A stretch of DNA of 54,693 nt from Lentisphaerae bacterium ADurb.Bin242. Its GTDB lineage: Bacteria > Verrucomicrobiota > Lentisphaeria > Victivallales > UBA1829. Where the stretch lies: assembly GCA_002069785.1 (NCBI GenBank), contig MWCA01000031.1, positions 1-54,693 of the forward strand. Direction: 5' to 3'. The notes under the pieces were generated by a model that saw only the letters and a program-made list of their open reading frames with translations, ran no database searches and was not told the DNA's origin. Made by a program: the position numbers and the translations under genes. Position 1 is the stretch's first letter. Each line of letters opens with the position of its first letter. Shown here piece after piece: positions 1-8,954 of this stretch.

Positions 1-81
1 CCGGCCCGCGACGCCCTCAAGGAACTCTACAAGCACAAAGTCATCAACGTGCTCGGCTCCGCTGGCCACGCCTTCGACTGA
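1..81 (+). CDS. C-terminal end of an unidentified protein (gene starts before the window)
   Basis: The first 26 codons are open in frame 1 and end at TGA (79-81), giving a tail that finishes NVLGSAGHAFD. A good rho-independent terminator follows about 25 bases later, which supports this being the true 3' end of a gene. The fragment is too short for me to name a family. Codon use matches the GC-rich neighbours. Confidence 0.6.
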   Translation, partial: PARDALKELYKHKVINVLGSAGHAFD

Positions 82-104
82 TTTCCGTTTCTTGCGAACG
101 GACG

Positions 105-137
105 AAGACCGCTTCCGCCGGGAGGCGGTCTTTTTTT
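105..137 (+). terminator. Rho-independent terminator
   Basis: AAGACCGC pairs with GCGGTCTT around a short loop, and the stem runs into a tract of seven further T residues. It lies just after the stop at 81 and before the coaD promoter, so it separates the two transcripts. Confidence 0.85.
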
Positions 138-212
138 CATCCTCCGCACCGGGCGAAAAGCCTTCCGCCGGGTTCCGAAACAGTCTCCTTCGATTTTTTT
201 TAGCGAAAAAAC

Positions 213-241
213 TTGACAAATCCCCGGGGAAATGGTACTCT
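213..241 (+). promoter_or_regulatory. Sigma-70-type promoter of the coaD operon
   Basis: A perfect TTGACA (213-218) is followed, after 17 bases, by a weaker TACTCT (236-241). The coaD start is 33 bases further on, with GGAG at 264-267 as ribosome binding site. The -35 and spacing are good but the -10 matches consensus at only three positions. Confidence 0.5.
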
Positions 242-274
242 AAATGAAGTGTGGTTTTTTAACTGGAGATTTTT

Positions 275-766
275 ATGAAAACAGTTCTTTATCCCGGCAG
301 TTTCGATCCTGTGACCAACGGACATCTGGACGTGGCGCACCGGGCCGCCCGCATTTTCGACCGTCTGATCATTGGGGTCGCAGCCAATTCGGAGAAAAAT
401 CCGCTTTTCTCTTTCGAGGAAAGAATCAGACTCCTGCGCGAAGTCTGTAAAGATATGCCCAATACGGAAATCGTCTCCTTCAGCGGCCTGCTGATCAACG
501 CCGTCAATGAATTCGATGTCAGCGCCGTCATCCGCGGCATCCGCGCGGTGTCCGACTTTGAATACGAATTTCAGATGGCGTTGATGAACCGGGAGCTCAA
601 CGAAAGATGCGAGACCCTCTTCATGATGCCCAGTCCCGAGTATTCCTACGTCAGCTCGCGCCTGATCAAGGAGATCGCCCGGTGCGGGGGAGACATCTCT
701 CCCTTCGTCCCGCCGACAGTGGCCTCCGCCATCGTAAGGAAATGCGGAAAATCCCCCGGAAAGTGA
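275..766 (+). CDS. coaD: Phosphopantetheine adenylyltransferase
   Basis: CoaD transfers AMP from ATP to 4'-phosphopantetheine, the penultimate step of coenzyme A synthesis, in the cytoplasm. The 163-residue length is normal for the bacterial enzyme. The nucleotidyltransferase signature is clear: YPGSFDPVTNGH at residues 6-17 contains the ATP-binding T/HxGH motif (TNGH), and YSYVSSRLIKEIA near residue 125 is the second nucleotide-binding motif. The ATG has GGAG eight bases upstream. It is followed after 9 bases by the DUF177 gene and then by an activase gene, probably one transcript from the promoter at 213-241. Nothing odd is seen. Confidence 0.96.
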   Translation: MKTVLYPGSFDPVTNGHLDVAHRAARIFDRLIIGVAANSEKNPLFSFEERIRLLREVCKDMPNTEIVSFSGLLINAVNEFDVSAVIRGIRAVSDFEYEFQMALMNRELNERCETLFMMPSPEYSYVSSRLIKEIARCGGDISPFVPPTVASAIVRKCGKSPGK

Positions 767-775
767 TCCGTTGAA

Positions 776-1261
776 ATGATCAAAGTCAATACCGCCAACA
801 TCGGTCCGGACGGCATGGAAGTCTCCGGAACGGAGGAGCCCGGCTTTCTGGAGCTGGACACCACGGAAGGAATTCCGGTTTCCGTCCGCGGCCCGGTCCG
901 CTATGACCTCCGCGCGGTCATGGTCGGGGAAGACCTGCTGGTTACGGGTTCCGCCTTCGCCGAACTCGTGACAAAATGTTCCCTCTGCCTGAAGGAAGTC
1001 GTTCGTCAGATCGGCTCCGGCAAAATCTGCATCCACAAGGAGAAAGTGCCCGAGGAGATCGTCGATCTCACCGAAGATGTCCGGGAGGATATCCTTCTCT
1101 CCGTCCCGTCCCGTTTCAAATGCTCCGATGATTGCAAAGGGCTCTGTCCCGGATGCGGCGCCGATCTCAACTCGGAACGCTGCTCATGCAAGAAAAAGAA
1201 AACGAAGAAACCTGAAAAGGACGATCACACCTGGGATGCCCTGAATAAATTGAAGTTTTAA
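776..1261 (+). CDS. DUF177 (YceD-like) cysteine-rich protein
   Basis: This 161-residue protein has the layout of DUF177/YceD. An N-terminal beta-rich half contains a CxxC pair (CSLC). A C-terminal cysteine cluster follows (CSDDC, CKGLCPGCG, CSC), with the family hallmark GLCPGCGADLN, which could hold a metal ion. It ends in a lysine run and HTWDALNKLKF, resembling the usual tail. In many bacteria the gene sits directly before rpmF (ribosomal protein L32) and is linked to 23S rRNA or L32 handling. Here rpmF is absent and the gene lies between coaD and an NrdG-like gene. Exact function is unknown; the family call is firm. Confidence 0.88.
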   Translation: MIKVNTANIGPDGMEVSGTEEPGFLELDTTEGIPVSVRGPVRYDLRAVMVGEDLLVTGSAFAELVTKCSLCLKEVVRQIGSGKICIHKEKVPEEIVDLTEDVREDILLSVPSRFKCSDDCKGLCPGCGADLNSERCSCKKKKTKKPEKDDHTWDALNKLKF

Positions 1262-1273
1262 GGTTTTCTGAAA

Positions 1274-1987
1274 ATGAATATTCGTGGAATGATCCGTTTT
1301 TCCATGGTTGATTTTCCGGGGAAAATCGCCTGTGTCGTTTTTTGCGCCCGCTGCAATTTCCGCTGCCCGTTCTGCCACAATCCCCATCTGGTGCTGGACC
1401 CCGACAGCCAGCCCCGGGTGCGCATGCCTCAGATCCTCCATTTCATGCAGTCGCGGGTCGGCAAGCTGGAAGGAATCGTCATCAGCGGGGGAGAACCCAC
1501 GCTCGATCCGGAACTTCCCGGTTTCGCAAAACAAATGACCGATATGGGATTTGCCGTCAAGCTGGACACCAACGGGAGCCATCCGGAAATCCTGAAATCG
1601 CTCTACGAGGCCGGATGCCTTCACGCGCTCGGGATCGATTACAAGGCCCCGTCCGGAAAATACAACGAAATCGCGAATTCCGGTATTTCCGATATCGCCG
1701 ACAGAGTGAAACGTTCCCTCGCGTTCGCGCTGGAGAATCATATCCGGCTGGACGTCCGGACCACCGTTCATAAGAATCTTCTTTCGTTCGAAGACTTGCA
1801 AACCATGCGTTCCGAACTGAACTCGATCGGAGTCAAAGACTGGAACCTCCAGCAGTTCAATCCGGTGGACACCCTTGACGAAGCGATCTCAAAAACTCCC
1901 ACGTATTCGGAACTGGAACTGATCTCCTTTGCCCGGAAACTGTCCTCCACCAAGGTGCGCGGCCTGACCGGAATCTATCTGGAATGA
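1274..1987 (+). CDS. Anaerobic ribonucleoside-triphosphate reductase activating protein (NrdG2-type radical SAM)
   Basis: A radical SAM enzyme of 237 residues. The Fe-S ligands are C27, C31 and C34 (CNFRCPFC), followed by HNP. The SAM-binding segment ISGGEPTLDPEL is at about residues 73-84. This size and the N-terminal RGMIRFSMVDFPGKIACVVF fit the NrdG2 subfamily, which generates the glycyl radical on class III ribonucleotide reductase or a related glycyl-radical enzyme. The reductase gene is not in the window, so the partner is inferred. An anaerobic role fits a gut organism. The start is 12 bases after the DUF177 stop, so it is probably the last gene of the coaD transcript. Confidence 0.85.
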   Translation: MNIRGMIRFSMVDFPGKIACVVFCARCNFRCPFCHNPHLVLDPDSQPRVRMPQILHFMQSRVGKLEGIVISGGEPTLDPELPGFAKQMTDMGFAVKLDTNGSHPEILKSLYEAGCLHALGIDYKAPSGKYNEIANSGISDIADRVKRSLAFALENHIRLDVRTTVHKNLLSFEDLQTMRSELNSIGVKDWNLQQFNPVDTLDEAISKTPTYSELELISFARKLSSTKVRGLTGIYLE

Positions 1988-2018
1988 ACCGGGGCGCGTC
2001 CGGGAGAAAAGGATCGGG

Positions 2019-5000
2019 TTATTTCAGCTCCTCGACCGTAATTGCGTCGAAGTTTGCGGACCCGTCGCAGCTCAACAGGGTTGGGCGGATGGATCCGGGT
2101 TGCGTTCCGGCGTCCGGACCCGCGGTAAATTCGAAGCTCTGGCGGATCCAGCCGCTTTCGCCGGAAAGGAAATTTCCGCTTTGTGGAAACCAGCGGTTTT
2201 TTCCGCTTTCACGGATATTCATGGAGACTCCTCCGTCGCGATGGGCGGGGCGGATGTTGTTGAGTTTGACATAATAGGAAAGGCGGTACCGGGTTCCGGA
2301 TTTGAACGCCAGGGGCTGGCTCACTCCGAAGAAGGGAACATTGCCGGTCCGGAGGACGAGACTCCGCCTGCCCTGAATGAATGTGGAATCATCGTAGTCG
2401 GCAAAACATCCTTCGGGAAAATAGTAGTGCGTCACCCATGCGCCGAATACGTTGCGGTGTGTTTTTTCGCCGCTGAAGTCTCCCTCGCGGACGATGGACC
2501 GGTCGGGTTCCGGCGTGAAGACCACCGTGCCGAATTTTTCCGTGTCATGGTAGCCGTTTTCGAGGAACGGAGTCCAGGAATAGTGGAAAATGCGGGAATC
2601 CTTCGCCTGATTCCTCGTGAAGTTGGCAATCACGGTTTTGCCGTCGAATCCGGGCAACGCGCTCCTCGGAATGGCCGCTTCGAGAGACCAGAAATCCTTT
2701 CCGCGGAAAACAGCCGGTTTGATTCCCGAATTCCAGGCCGGATCGAAAATGGATTGGTTTCCGGCCCGCCGCACCTTCTGGTCACAGACGAATCCGTCGG
2801 AGTTCATCATGATGTGATAGTAATTCACCCTGTCGCCGGACGGGTTCAGGAAAATTTCCACGCCATTGTCGGACCAGATGGCCGGGTCGTCATTCTTCCG
2901 AATCCGGGTTTGAATTTGATTCATTTCCGGCTCCATGCAAAGGAACGCGACATATATGTTTTCCTCGTCGAATGTAAGGAAGGCCCTGGTCTCCTCCTGC
3001 GGAGTTCCGGGTTTCCGGTTCATGCGCTGCAGGAAGACCGGCGACCGTTTCCGCCAGACTTCATCGTCCAATTTGCCGTCGAGACGAACTTTTTCTCCGG
3101 GTTCCAGGGGAAGCATGCGGACCCGGAAGGCGGCGACGGCATCGCTGCGCCGGGCATAGTCCGAGGCGGCTTCATGGAGCCGGTTCATGAAATGCGCTTG
3201 AATATAGCGTATGCGTTCGAGCGAATCCGGATCGGCGGACGCAAGCTCCCGGGCCCGTTCGCAACAAACATCGAGCCGTTTCAACGCTTCGGCCGAGTAT
3301 ATGCGGGTGAAAATTTCATATTCGGAAGGAATGGCATTGACCGGACCGGCTGCGGTAAGGACGGTTTTCCCGGCGACTTTCATCCAGAGTTCCTCCAGCG
3401 CATCAAAGAACTTCAGCATTTCGGGAGCCCCCGCGCCGAACATGGCGCTACAGTGATCCTTCAATAGAGTATCCACATCGGCCGAAGCGTTCCATGTGAC
3501 TTTGGAAAAGATATAATGGTTCAGGTAGGAGAAAATATAGTAGTCGCCTCCCGTCAGCAGAACCGCCCCGCAGCTCCACGGCGCGGTTTCCCTGTAGTAT
3601 CTTCCGATATGGCGGGGAGTGGAGTGGGGGATTCCGGGGAGTGCGGAATTTCCCCATTTGAGCGCGAAGTTCCAGAGCCGGACCTTGCGTCCGAGGGCCC
3701 GGTGCCACGCCTGGAGGGTTTCATGGTGCTTTGCCTCGTCCGGGGAACCGAGACTCCACGGTCCGCGAAGGGAAAGCATCACAAACATATTATCGGGAAT
3801 TTTCCGGGAGGGAATCCGGTCGTAGGGCCAGTAAGCCATCATCGTGAGCCAGCCGTCGACTTTCTCCTTTTGCAGCCGTTCCGCAATGTTGATCGCATAG
3901 TTCCACACGAAGTCGGATTTTTCCCGGGGCGTTTTGCCGATGCGTTTCCGGCATTTTTCGCAGAGGCATTCCTTGTAGCTGTCATCGGGCTGGAGATCGG
4001 CTACCCCTTCGTTGTGGGTCTGGGGATGCCAATAGAAAAAAGTATTGTCCCGTTTGAAAGGCTGTTCAATGCCGCGCGACGCGGCGCTTTGCCCGCTCAG
4101 AAAGGCTTTCACATCCTGATAGATCACTTCGGGGCTGTCGCTGTTGAAACAGAGCTGGCTCGGATAGGGACGCTTCGGGTCTCCGTAACGGAGGCCCTGT
4201 TCGTCCAGTGCGAAATATTCAGGGTGGGTTTTTCCGAAGCGGCGCGGGAACCGGAGCGTGGTAATTCCATGACAGGCCGGAACCCAGCGGGTGGACATCC
4301 GGAACCGGAGATAGTCCATGTTCCGGTTCGGCTGTTTGGGCTGGGTCCGGAAGAATTTCGCGCCGTCATGATCGGTCAGCAGCACGGTGCGTTCGTTCGG
4401 ATCATCGGAAAAGATTCCGTCATAAATGGAGGCTCTCCGTTCTTCGAAGTCGGGGCGGTCGAAAATACTGATCTCCGGAATTTCGACCGTCCCCTTCGGA
4501 ATGACCGTGCCGAATTTTCCCGGAAAGAAGAAACGGATTCCCGCGAAACGTTCCAGAAAATCGTAGACTCCGAAAAGGGTCGCACGCGGATAGTGCTGGT
4601 CCGCAATATCCATCCGGAGGGTGGCGGCGGGATCGGTCCGGGGATCATCGATTCCGGCAATGTAGATTCGTTTTCCGGAGCTTTTGATGATAAAAGCATC
4701 CCGGCAGAAGAGAGTCTTGTCGATTCCCGCTTCCTTCGAAAGAGGCTGAAGTCCGAGTATGAACGAAATTCCGTTCCCGGAGGGAGCGGCCCGGACGGGA
4801 ATCGTCGTGTTCAGGCGCTGTTCCAGCAGGGTTTTCAGTTCCGCCGCGGCGAAACGGGTTGTCCTGGAAGCTTCCGGAGCAAGAACGATCTCAAGCTCCT
4901 TTGTACCCGGCTTCAGCGTGAAAACGGTTTTCTTTCCGATCATGATGTTTCTTGCCGGACGCGCATCTCCCTGAAACGGCGGTTCGATTTTCGCGCCTTC

Positions 5001-5048
5001 CGCCGCGAATCCGGCACACAGAATAAGGACAAAAATGGTTCTTTTCAT
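2019..5048 (-). CDS. Secreted DUF4838 putative glycoside hydrolase with CBM9-like domain (cassette A enzyme)
   Basis: The start is placed at 5048, not at the ATG at 5072: from 5048 the protein opens with a clean Sec signal peptide (MKRTIFVLILCAGFAAEG) and has AAGGA upstream. About 1009 residues. Residues 40-160 resemble the alpha-glucuronidase-type N-terminal domain (RFAAAELKTLLEQ; later FGVYDFLERFAGIRFFFPG). The DUF4838 core spans about 190-480 and contains C361-x-C363-x2-C366. A CBM9-like domain (VRLDGKLDDEVW) begins near 652 and runs to about 845. The last 150 residues look like a galactose-binding beta sandwich. It is probably exported to act on plant or host glycans; substrate unknown. 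It follows the pilin gene by 17 bases and is the third gene of cassette A. Confidence 0.85.
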   Translation of the reverse strand: MKRTIFVLILCAGFAAEGAKIEPPFQGDARPARNIMIGKKTVFTLKPGTKELEIVLAPEASRTTRFAAAELKTLLEQRLNTTIPVRAAPSGNGISFILGLQPLSKEAGIDKTLFCRDAFIIKSSGKRIYIAGIDDPRTDPAATLRMDIADQHYPRATLFGVYDFLERFAGIRFFFPGKFGTVIPKGTVEIPEISIFDRPDFEERRASIYDGIFSDDPNERTVLLTDHDGAKFFRTQPKQPNRNMDYLRFRMSTRWVPACHGITTLRFPRRFGKTHPEYFALDEQGLRYGDPKRPYPSQLCFNSDSPEVIYQDVKAFLSGQSAASRGIEQPFKRDNTFFYWHPQTHNEGVADLQPDDSYKECLCEKCRKRIGKTPREKSDFVWNYAINIAERLQKEKVDGWLTMMAYWPYDRIPSRKIPDNMFVMLSLRGPWSLGSPDEAKHHETLQAWHRALGRKVRLWNFALKWGNSALPGIPHSTPRHIGRYYRETAPWSCGAVLLTGGDYYIFSYLNHYIFSKVTWNASADVDTLLKDHCSAMFGAGAPEMLKFFDALEELWMKVAGKTVLTAAGPVNAIPSEYEIFTRIYSAEALKRLDVCCERARELASADPDSLERIRYIQAHFMNRLHEAASDYARRSDAVAAFRVRMLPLEPGEKVRLDGKLDDEVWRKRSPVFLQRMNRKPGTPQEETRAFLTFDEENIYVAFLCMEPEMNQIQTRIRKNDDPAIWSDNGVEIFLNPSGDRVNYYHIMMNSDGFVCDQKVRRAGNQSIFDPAWNSGIKPAVFRGKDFWSLEAAIPRSALPGFDGKTVIANFTRNQAKDSRIFHYSWTPFLENGYHDTEKFGTVVFTPEPDRSIVREGDFSGEKTHRNVFGAWVTHYYFPEGCFADYDDSTFIQGRRSLVLRTGNVPFFGVSQPLAFKSGTRYRLSYYVKLNNIRPAHRDGGVSMNIRESGKNRWFPQSGNFLSGESGWIRQSFEFTAGPDAGTQPGSIRPTLLSCDGSANFDAITVEELK

Positions 5049-5065
5049 TGGGGAATCCTTATCGT

Positions 5066-5941
5066 TTACCACGTATCTCTGAATTCGCTTGCATAGGGAC
5101 CGTACGGGAAGAAAAGCCAGAAACTCTGGAATTGCGCGGTGTTTCCGCCTGTAACGTTGTTCGGAACTTTGGTCCGCGGAAGGAAGGCGACGTGAAAGTC
5201 AAAAAAGACGTATGTGGCTTCGCCGGGACCGGTGGGACGGAAAACTTCTTCATCCCTGTCCACATCGTTCCTGTGCGGATAGACAGGATAATAGGCCGCG
5301 CTGCCGGAATAGGTCAGAAACGGTTGTTGATACCGGGTTTCCCCCATATACATGCTGCGCGAGGGTTTCCGAATCTGGACAAGCCGGCAAACGAAATTGG
5401 CGTTGCTGGAAAGACGGCTGTTGAGTCCCATGCTGTATAAAAAGACATCGGAAGAAAGGGAATAGGCCGCGATCTTCCGCTGTCCGTCCCGCGCGGGGCA
5501 GGCATACGGGCTGGTGGCCGCCGGATAAAAGTTGTTCTTGGCGCGGAACCAGCCACCGACAGGAGCATTCGATTTGTGCCCGACATAAGGGGCCAGAAGC
5601 CCCTTGGACGGCTGTCCTTCAAACCAGCTGCGGGAGGAAGAATCGATATACCCGATGGTACCGTCGCTTTTTACACTGTTGAAGTAAGGCATGATGAAGC
5701 CGTTGTTGTCGTCGGAATAGCCGCAGAGACCGCGTCCGATCTGGGAAAAATTGCTCATGCACCGGATCTGAAGCGCACGGCTTTTGGCCTTTTGCAGCGC
5801 CGGGAGCAGGAGCCCTGCGAGAATGGCAATGATGGAAACGACAATGAGAAGTTCGATCAGTGTGAAACAGTTCATGCCGCTCCGGTTCTTTTTCAGGGAC
5901 ATGACATTTCCGGTATCCTTGTTTCCGAAGAATTTTTTCAT
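5066..5941 (-). CDS. PulG-type pseudopilin of cassette A
   Basis: A 291-residue protein with a type IV prepilin N terminus: leader of about 24 residues, then [18 protein letters not shown], a hydrophobic helix with Glu at position 5 of the expected mature form. The residue before the cleavage site is Cys (GMNC/FTLIE), not the usual Gly. [10 protein letters not shown] follows, matching the xCxxNxKQxG block of the DUF1559/H-X9-DG families. The C terminus has a degenerate tail motif (VFFDFHVAF). AGGAGG stands about 8 bases before the ATG, and the ATGA overlaps the LacI stop, so translation is probably coupled. It is far larger than a classical GspG (about 140 residues). It sits between a repressor and a secreted enzyme. 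Confidence 0.9.
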   Translation of the reverse strand: MKKFFGNKDTGNVMSLKKNRSGMNCFTLIELLIVVSIIAILAGLLLPALQKAKSRALQIRCMSNFSQIGRGLCGYSDDNNGFIMPYFNSVKSDGTIGYIDSSSRSWFEGQPSKGLLAPYVGHKSNAPVGGWFRAKNNFYPAATSPYACPARDGQRKIAAYSLSSDVFLYSMGLNSRLSSNANFVCRLVQIRKPSRSMYMGETRYQQPFLTYSGSAAYYPVYPHRNDVDRDEEVFRPTGPGEATYVFFDFHVAFLPRTKVPNNVTGGNTAQFQSFWLFFPYGPYASEFRDTW

Positions 5942-6996
5942 GGGAAGACCTCCTGTTTTTTATGAAATGATTGCGTTGATTTTCGCAGGATCAGTTCCGG
6001 GGTGATGATCTTTCTCCGCGGAACCGTTTTTCCGGGCGCCGACAACTGTTCCAGCAGAAGCTCCAGAACGGCCTCCGCCTGTAACTCGGTTTTGCTGTCG
6101 ATCGTCGTCAGCGGGGGAATCGTATACCGGGTGAACGGTTCATTGTCGCTTCCGACGATGCGGACATCCTCCGGACACCGGACACCTCTTTCCGCCAGTT
6201 CAAAAATCAGTCGGTGTGCTATGAAGTCATTCAGGCCGACCACTCCGTCCGCACGGGTTTCAAGAATGTAACGGACAATCTGCTTTTTGAAAGATTCCCG
6301 GGGCGCATCCGCCGTCATGATCTCTTCGGAATAATGATAAATCCGCCAGTCTTTTTCCTCAAAACCAAGCGACTTCATCCCGGCGATATATCCTTCCTGA
6401 CGCTGACGGAGCGAAGCCCAGTTTCTTCTTCCCCGTATGAACGCGATCCGGCGCGCTCCGCAGTCGTAAAGGTGCCGGACCGCTTCCTTCACGGCGGAAG
6501 CCCGGTCGATCTCCACATAAGCCACATCCGGGTGGGGCGGTTTTCCGACAAACACCATCCGGTCCAGATAATCGGCAAAAAGCCGGATGAACTCCGTTTT
6601 CCTGCCCGGATACCCGTGTGCGAGAGAAATGATCCCGTCCACCCCGTACTGCATGAAAATATCGACATTGCCGCGAAGGTTTTCGAGGGAATCGTGCGCC
6701 TCCCCGATCATGCATCGGTAGCCGTGACCGGACGCAATCCGCTCGATGGCCGCCAGCGTCCGGAAAAAGACCGGCGGAGCGGTCGAATCGATGAGAATTC
6801 CAATGATCCTGGACGGTTTCCCCGCCAGCGAACGGGCGTTCAGATTGGGCGCATACCCCATCTCCCCGGCGGTCCGGCGGATCAGCTCCGCCTTCTCTTC
6901 CGTAACCGCCGTGCTGCCCAGCTTTCCGCTGAGGACTTTCGACACCAGCGACTCCGAGATGCCGAGTTTATTCGCAATATCCCTCAATCGAACCAT
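5938..6996 (-). CDS. LacI-family transcriptional regulator of cassette A
   Basis: The N-terminal LacI helix-turn-helix is complete ([23 protein letters not shown]), with the hinge region [13 protein letters not shown] near residue 55. A periplasmic-binding-protein-like sugar sensor domain follows ([14 protein letters not shown] to the C terminus, including [17 protein letters not shown] and [10 protein letters not shown]). I chose the ATG at 6996 over that at 7005, because GAAGGG lies about 10 bases from the former but only one base from the latter. 352 residues. It probably represses its own operon through the palindrome at 7021-7040, which sits directly after its -10 box. The effector is unknown. 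Its stop overlaps the pilin start as ATGA. Confidence 0.93.
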   Translation of the reverse strand: MVRLRDIANKLGISESLVSKVLSGKLGSTAVTEEKAELIRRTAGEMGYAPNLNARSLAGKPSRIIGILIDSTAPPVFFRTLAAIERIASGHGYRCMIGEAHDSLENLRGNVDIFMQYGVDGIISLAHGYPGRKTEFIRLFADYLDRMVFVGKPPHPDVAYVEIDRASAVKEAVRHLYDCGARRIAFIRGRRNWASLRQRQEGYIAGMKSLGFEEKDWRIYHYSEEIMTADAPRESFKKQIVRYILETRADGVVGLNDFIAHRLIFELAERGVRCPEDVRIVGSDNEPFTRYTIPPLTTIDSKTELQAEAVLELLLEQLSAPGKTVPRRKIITPELILRKSTQSFHKKQEVFP

Positions 6997-7020
6997 ATAG
7001 TTCATTCCCTTCGGTCACAT

Positions 7021-7040
7021 TTAATCAAGCGCTTGATTAA
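7021..7040. promoter_or_regulatory. LacI-type operator of cassette A (perfect 20-bp palindrome)
   Basis: TTAATCAAGCGCTTGATTAA is a perfect inverted repeat with the central CG typical of LacI-family operators. It starts at the last base of the minus-strand -10 box and so covers the likely transcription start. A bound repressor would block the cassette A promoter. Binding by the regulator at 5938-6996 is inferred. Confidence 0.85.
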
Positions 7041-7068
7041 GTATAATCCATTCTTTTTATTTTGTCAA
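7040..7068 (-). promoter_or_regulatory. Promoter of cassette A
   Basis: On the minus strand TTGACA (7068-7063) is followed after 17 bases by TATACT (7045-7040). This is close to consensus. It drives the LacI, pilin and DUF4838 genes and overlaps the palindromic operator by one base. Confidence 0.85.
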
Positions 7069-7116
7069 GGGCCATTTTTAAAAAATTTTAAATTCTATTT
7101 TTTTTACATTTTCCCA

Positions 7117-7144
7117 TTGACAAATCTGAAAAGCAGCATATAAT
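7117..7144 (+). promoter_or_regulatory. Promoter of cassette B
   Basis: TTGACA (7117-7122) and TATAAT (7139-7144), both perfect, are separated by 16 bases. The promoter faces away from that of cassette A and lies 44 bases before the LacI start at 7188. Confidence 0.88.
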
Positions 7145-7148
7145 TAAG

Positions 7149-7166
7149 AAAACAAAGGTTTGTTTT
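7149..7166. promoter_or_regulatory. Candidate LacI-type operator of cassette B
   Basis: AAAACAAA (7149-7156) and TTTGTTTT (7159-7166) form 8-base arms around GG. The site overlaps the likely transcription start just after the -10 box. It is imperfect at the centre and unlike the cassette A operator, fitting a separate specificity for the regulator at 7188-8216. Confidence 0.6.
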
Positions 7167-7187
7167 TTTAGAAAACGGAAGAAAAAA

Positions 7188-8216
7188 ATGGCGAATCTGA
7201 GCGAAATTGCGGCAAAACTGAACCTGAATGTATCCGTAGTCTCCCGCGCGTTGAATCCGAATCCGGACAAGAATGCAGTAGTCCGGAAGGAGACCTGCGA
7301 TTTGATCCGCCGGACTGCTCAGGAAATGGGATATCGCCCGAACCGTCAGGCCTCTTTTCTGAAAAAAGGAAAGTCTCCGACAATTCTCTGCTTCCTGCCG
7401 GATGTCCCGAATGACCTGATCGCGGACCTGATGTTCGGAATTTCCGAGACGGCGTGCCATGAAAATTTCCCTGTCAATTTTCTGTTCGGGAGCAAACCCG
7501 AGGATTTCGGGCGTTTTCTGAAAGAGGCGGAAAATGCGGGGCACTCCGGAATACTGAGCTATCCTCCGCAGAAAATGCCGGAGGAAATCCGTCGTGAAGC
7601 GGAGGCCTACACCGCACGCGGCGGAAAGATGCTTTTTCTGAATGTCACTTCCAATACGCCCGGATTTGGTGAGCTTCCCGAGGAATTCAAGAAAACACCG
7701 CAGCTCAACATCGACGACTACTACGGTTGTTCGCTGGTTGCCAAACATTTTCTGGACCAAGGGTGCGAAGAGTTCTACTGGTACAATCCGGAATCCAGTT
7801 ATCTGAAGGCTCGCGCAGCCGGATTTTCCATGCCTCTCCTGAAAGCCGGATGCTCTGTGAGAGAATTGGACGAATCCGTCCTGGAAAAAGTCTTTGAAAA
7901 CAAAAAACGTACTGGAATTTTCGCGATTCACGACGGGTTTGCCCTGCATCTTTTTCAAAGAATGCTCAAAAGCGGGGTGATTCCCGGAAACCGCATCCTG
8001 CTGGCCGGATTCAATGACCTGCGTTTCTGCGCCCAGCTGAAACCCGGTCTGACGACGGTTCATCAGCCGATGCGTCAGGAGGGAATGACGGCCGTACAGA
8101 AACTCATCCGGATGATTTTTGGAGGAAAAGAAAAAAATGAAACCTTGAAACCATATCTCGTAATTCGGGCATCAACCAATATCAATGAAAAAACCAACGG
8201 AGGGATCATCCAATGA
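7188..8216 (+). CDS. LacI-family transcriptional regulator of cassette B
   Basis: A 342-residue protein whose N terminus ([23 protein letters not shown]) is a LacI helix-turn-helix, followed by the hinge [16 protein letters not shown]. The rest is a LacI-type ligand-binding fold ([50 protein letters not shown]). GGAAG precedes the ATG. It is transcribed away from the cassette A repressor, and the two share a 191-base intergenic region with two promoters and two different palindromes. Its stop overlaps the pilin start (ATGA 8213-8216). It probably represses its own operon. Ligand unknown. Confidence 0.92.
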   Translation: MANLSEIAAKLNLNVSVVSRALNPNPDKNAVVRKETCDLIRRTAQEMGYRPNRQASFLKKGKSPTILCFLPDVPNDLIADLMFGISETACHENFPVNFLFGSKPEDFGRFLKEAENAGHSGILSYPPQKMPEEIRREAEAYTARGGKMLFLNVTSNTPGFGELPEEFKKTPQLNIDDYYGCSLVAKHFLDQGCEEFYWYNPESSYLKARAAGFSMPLLKAGCSVRELDESVLEKVFENKKRTGIFAIHDGFALHLFQRMLKSGVIPGNRILLAGFNDLRFCAQLKPGLTTVHQPMRQEGMTAVQKLIRMIFGGKEKNETLKPYLVIRASTNINEKTNGGIIQ

Positions 8217-8923
8217 AACCGAGAGTAAACGTCTTTACGCTGATCGAACTTCTCATCGTGATTGCGATCATCGCGATTCTGGCAGGAATGCTTCTGCCTG
8301 CATTGAACAAAGCAAGAAACACCGCACGGACAGTTTCCTGTCTCAACAATTTCAAGCAGATCGGCATACTGTCCTTCGCCTACAGTGACCTGTACAACGA
8401 ATACATTTTTCCGGCGGTTTATCTGGGCGGTTCCTACTGGGGCGGGATTCTGCGCAATGCGGGACTTCTGAAAAACCAACCAAGTTTCGGGAATGCCTAC
8501 AACCCGACGCAGACTTCAGCGGAAAACTATCCGCGGATACTGTCCTGTCCCGGAGAAACCATCCCCTATGTCAGGACCGGAAAAGAAACGGAACGCTATA
8601 CAAGGCTTGACGACGGCAAGACCTATCACTATTCGGTCAACGAGGTGTTCAGCGATGTTCCCTCCAGCGTGGAGGCGATGGTGTTCAGCAAACTTTCCGA
8701 ACTGAAAAAGCCGAGCTCCATCATGCACGTCACCGAGGGCAAGCACAAGGACAATGAAAACTCGTATGCCGTTCAGCTGTGGGACTACAAGTCCCGCGTA
8801 CTGGAGGTCATTCACCGCCATAACGCCTTTGTCAATACGCTTTATTTCGATGGACATGCCGGAAATCACAAGGCACCATATCGTCCGAAGGACTTCTTCT
8901 ATTCCGGATCGACCGCGCTGTAA
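8213..8923 (+). CDS. PulG-type pseudopilin with H-X9-DG tail, cassette B
   Basis: A 236-residue pseudopilin. After a seven-residue leader it reads [18 protein letters not shown], a classic prepilin helix with Glu at +5, but with Val rather than Gly before the cleavage point. [10 protein letters not shown] follows. Near the C terminus [12 protein letters not shown] is an intact H-X9-DG motif. It is translationally coupled to the LacI gene by a 4-base overlap, and 31 bases separate it from the secreted DUF6259 protein. It is probably membrane-anchored and part of a type II secretion-like pseudopilus; a role for the neighbouring enzyme is inferred. Confidence 0.92.
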   Translation: MKPRVNVFTLIELLIVIAIIAILAGMLLPALNKARNTARTVSCLNNFKQIGILSFAYSDLYNEYIFPAVYLGGSYWGGILRNAGLLKNQPSFGNAYNPTQTSAENYPRILSCPGETIPYVRTGKETERYTRLDDGKTYHYSVNEVFSDVPSSVEAMVFSKLSELKKPSSIMHVTEGKHKDNENSYAVQLWDYKSRVLEVIHRHNAFVNTLYFDGHAGNHKAPYRPKDFFYSGSTAL

Positions 8924-8954
8924 GTTTTAATATAAAATGGAAAGTGTTCTGCCA

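Noticed and set aside
2100..5096. Long open frames (455 and 526 codons) on the plus strand opposite the cassette A enzyme
   Set aside because: They mirror codon bias of the GC-rich minus-strand gene, match no family I know, and lack ribosome binding sites.
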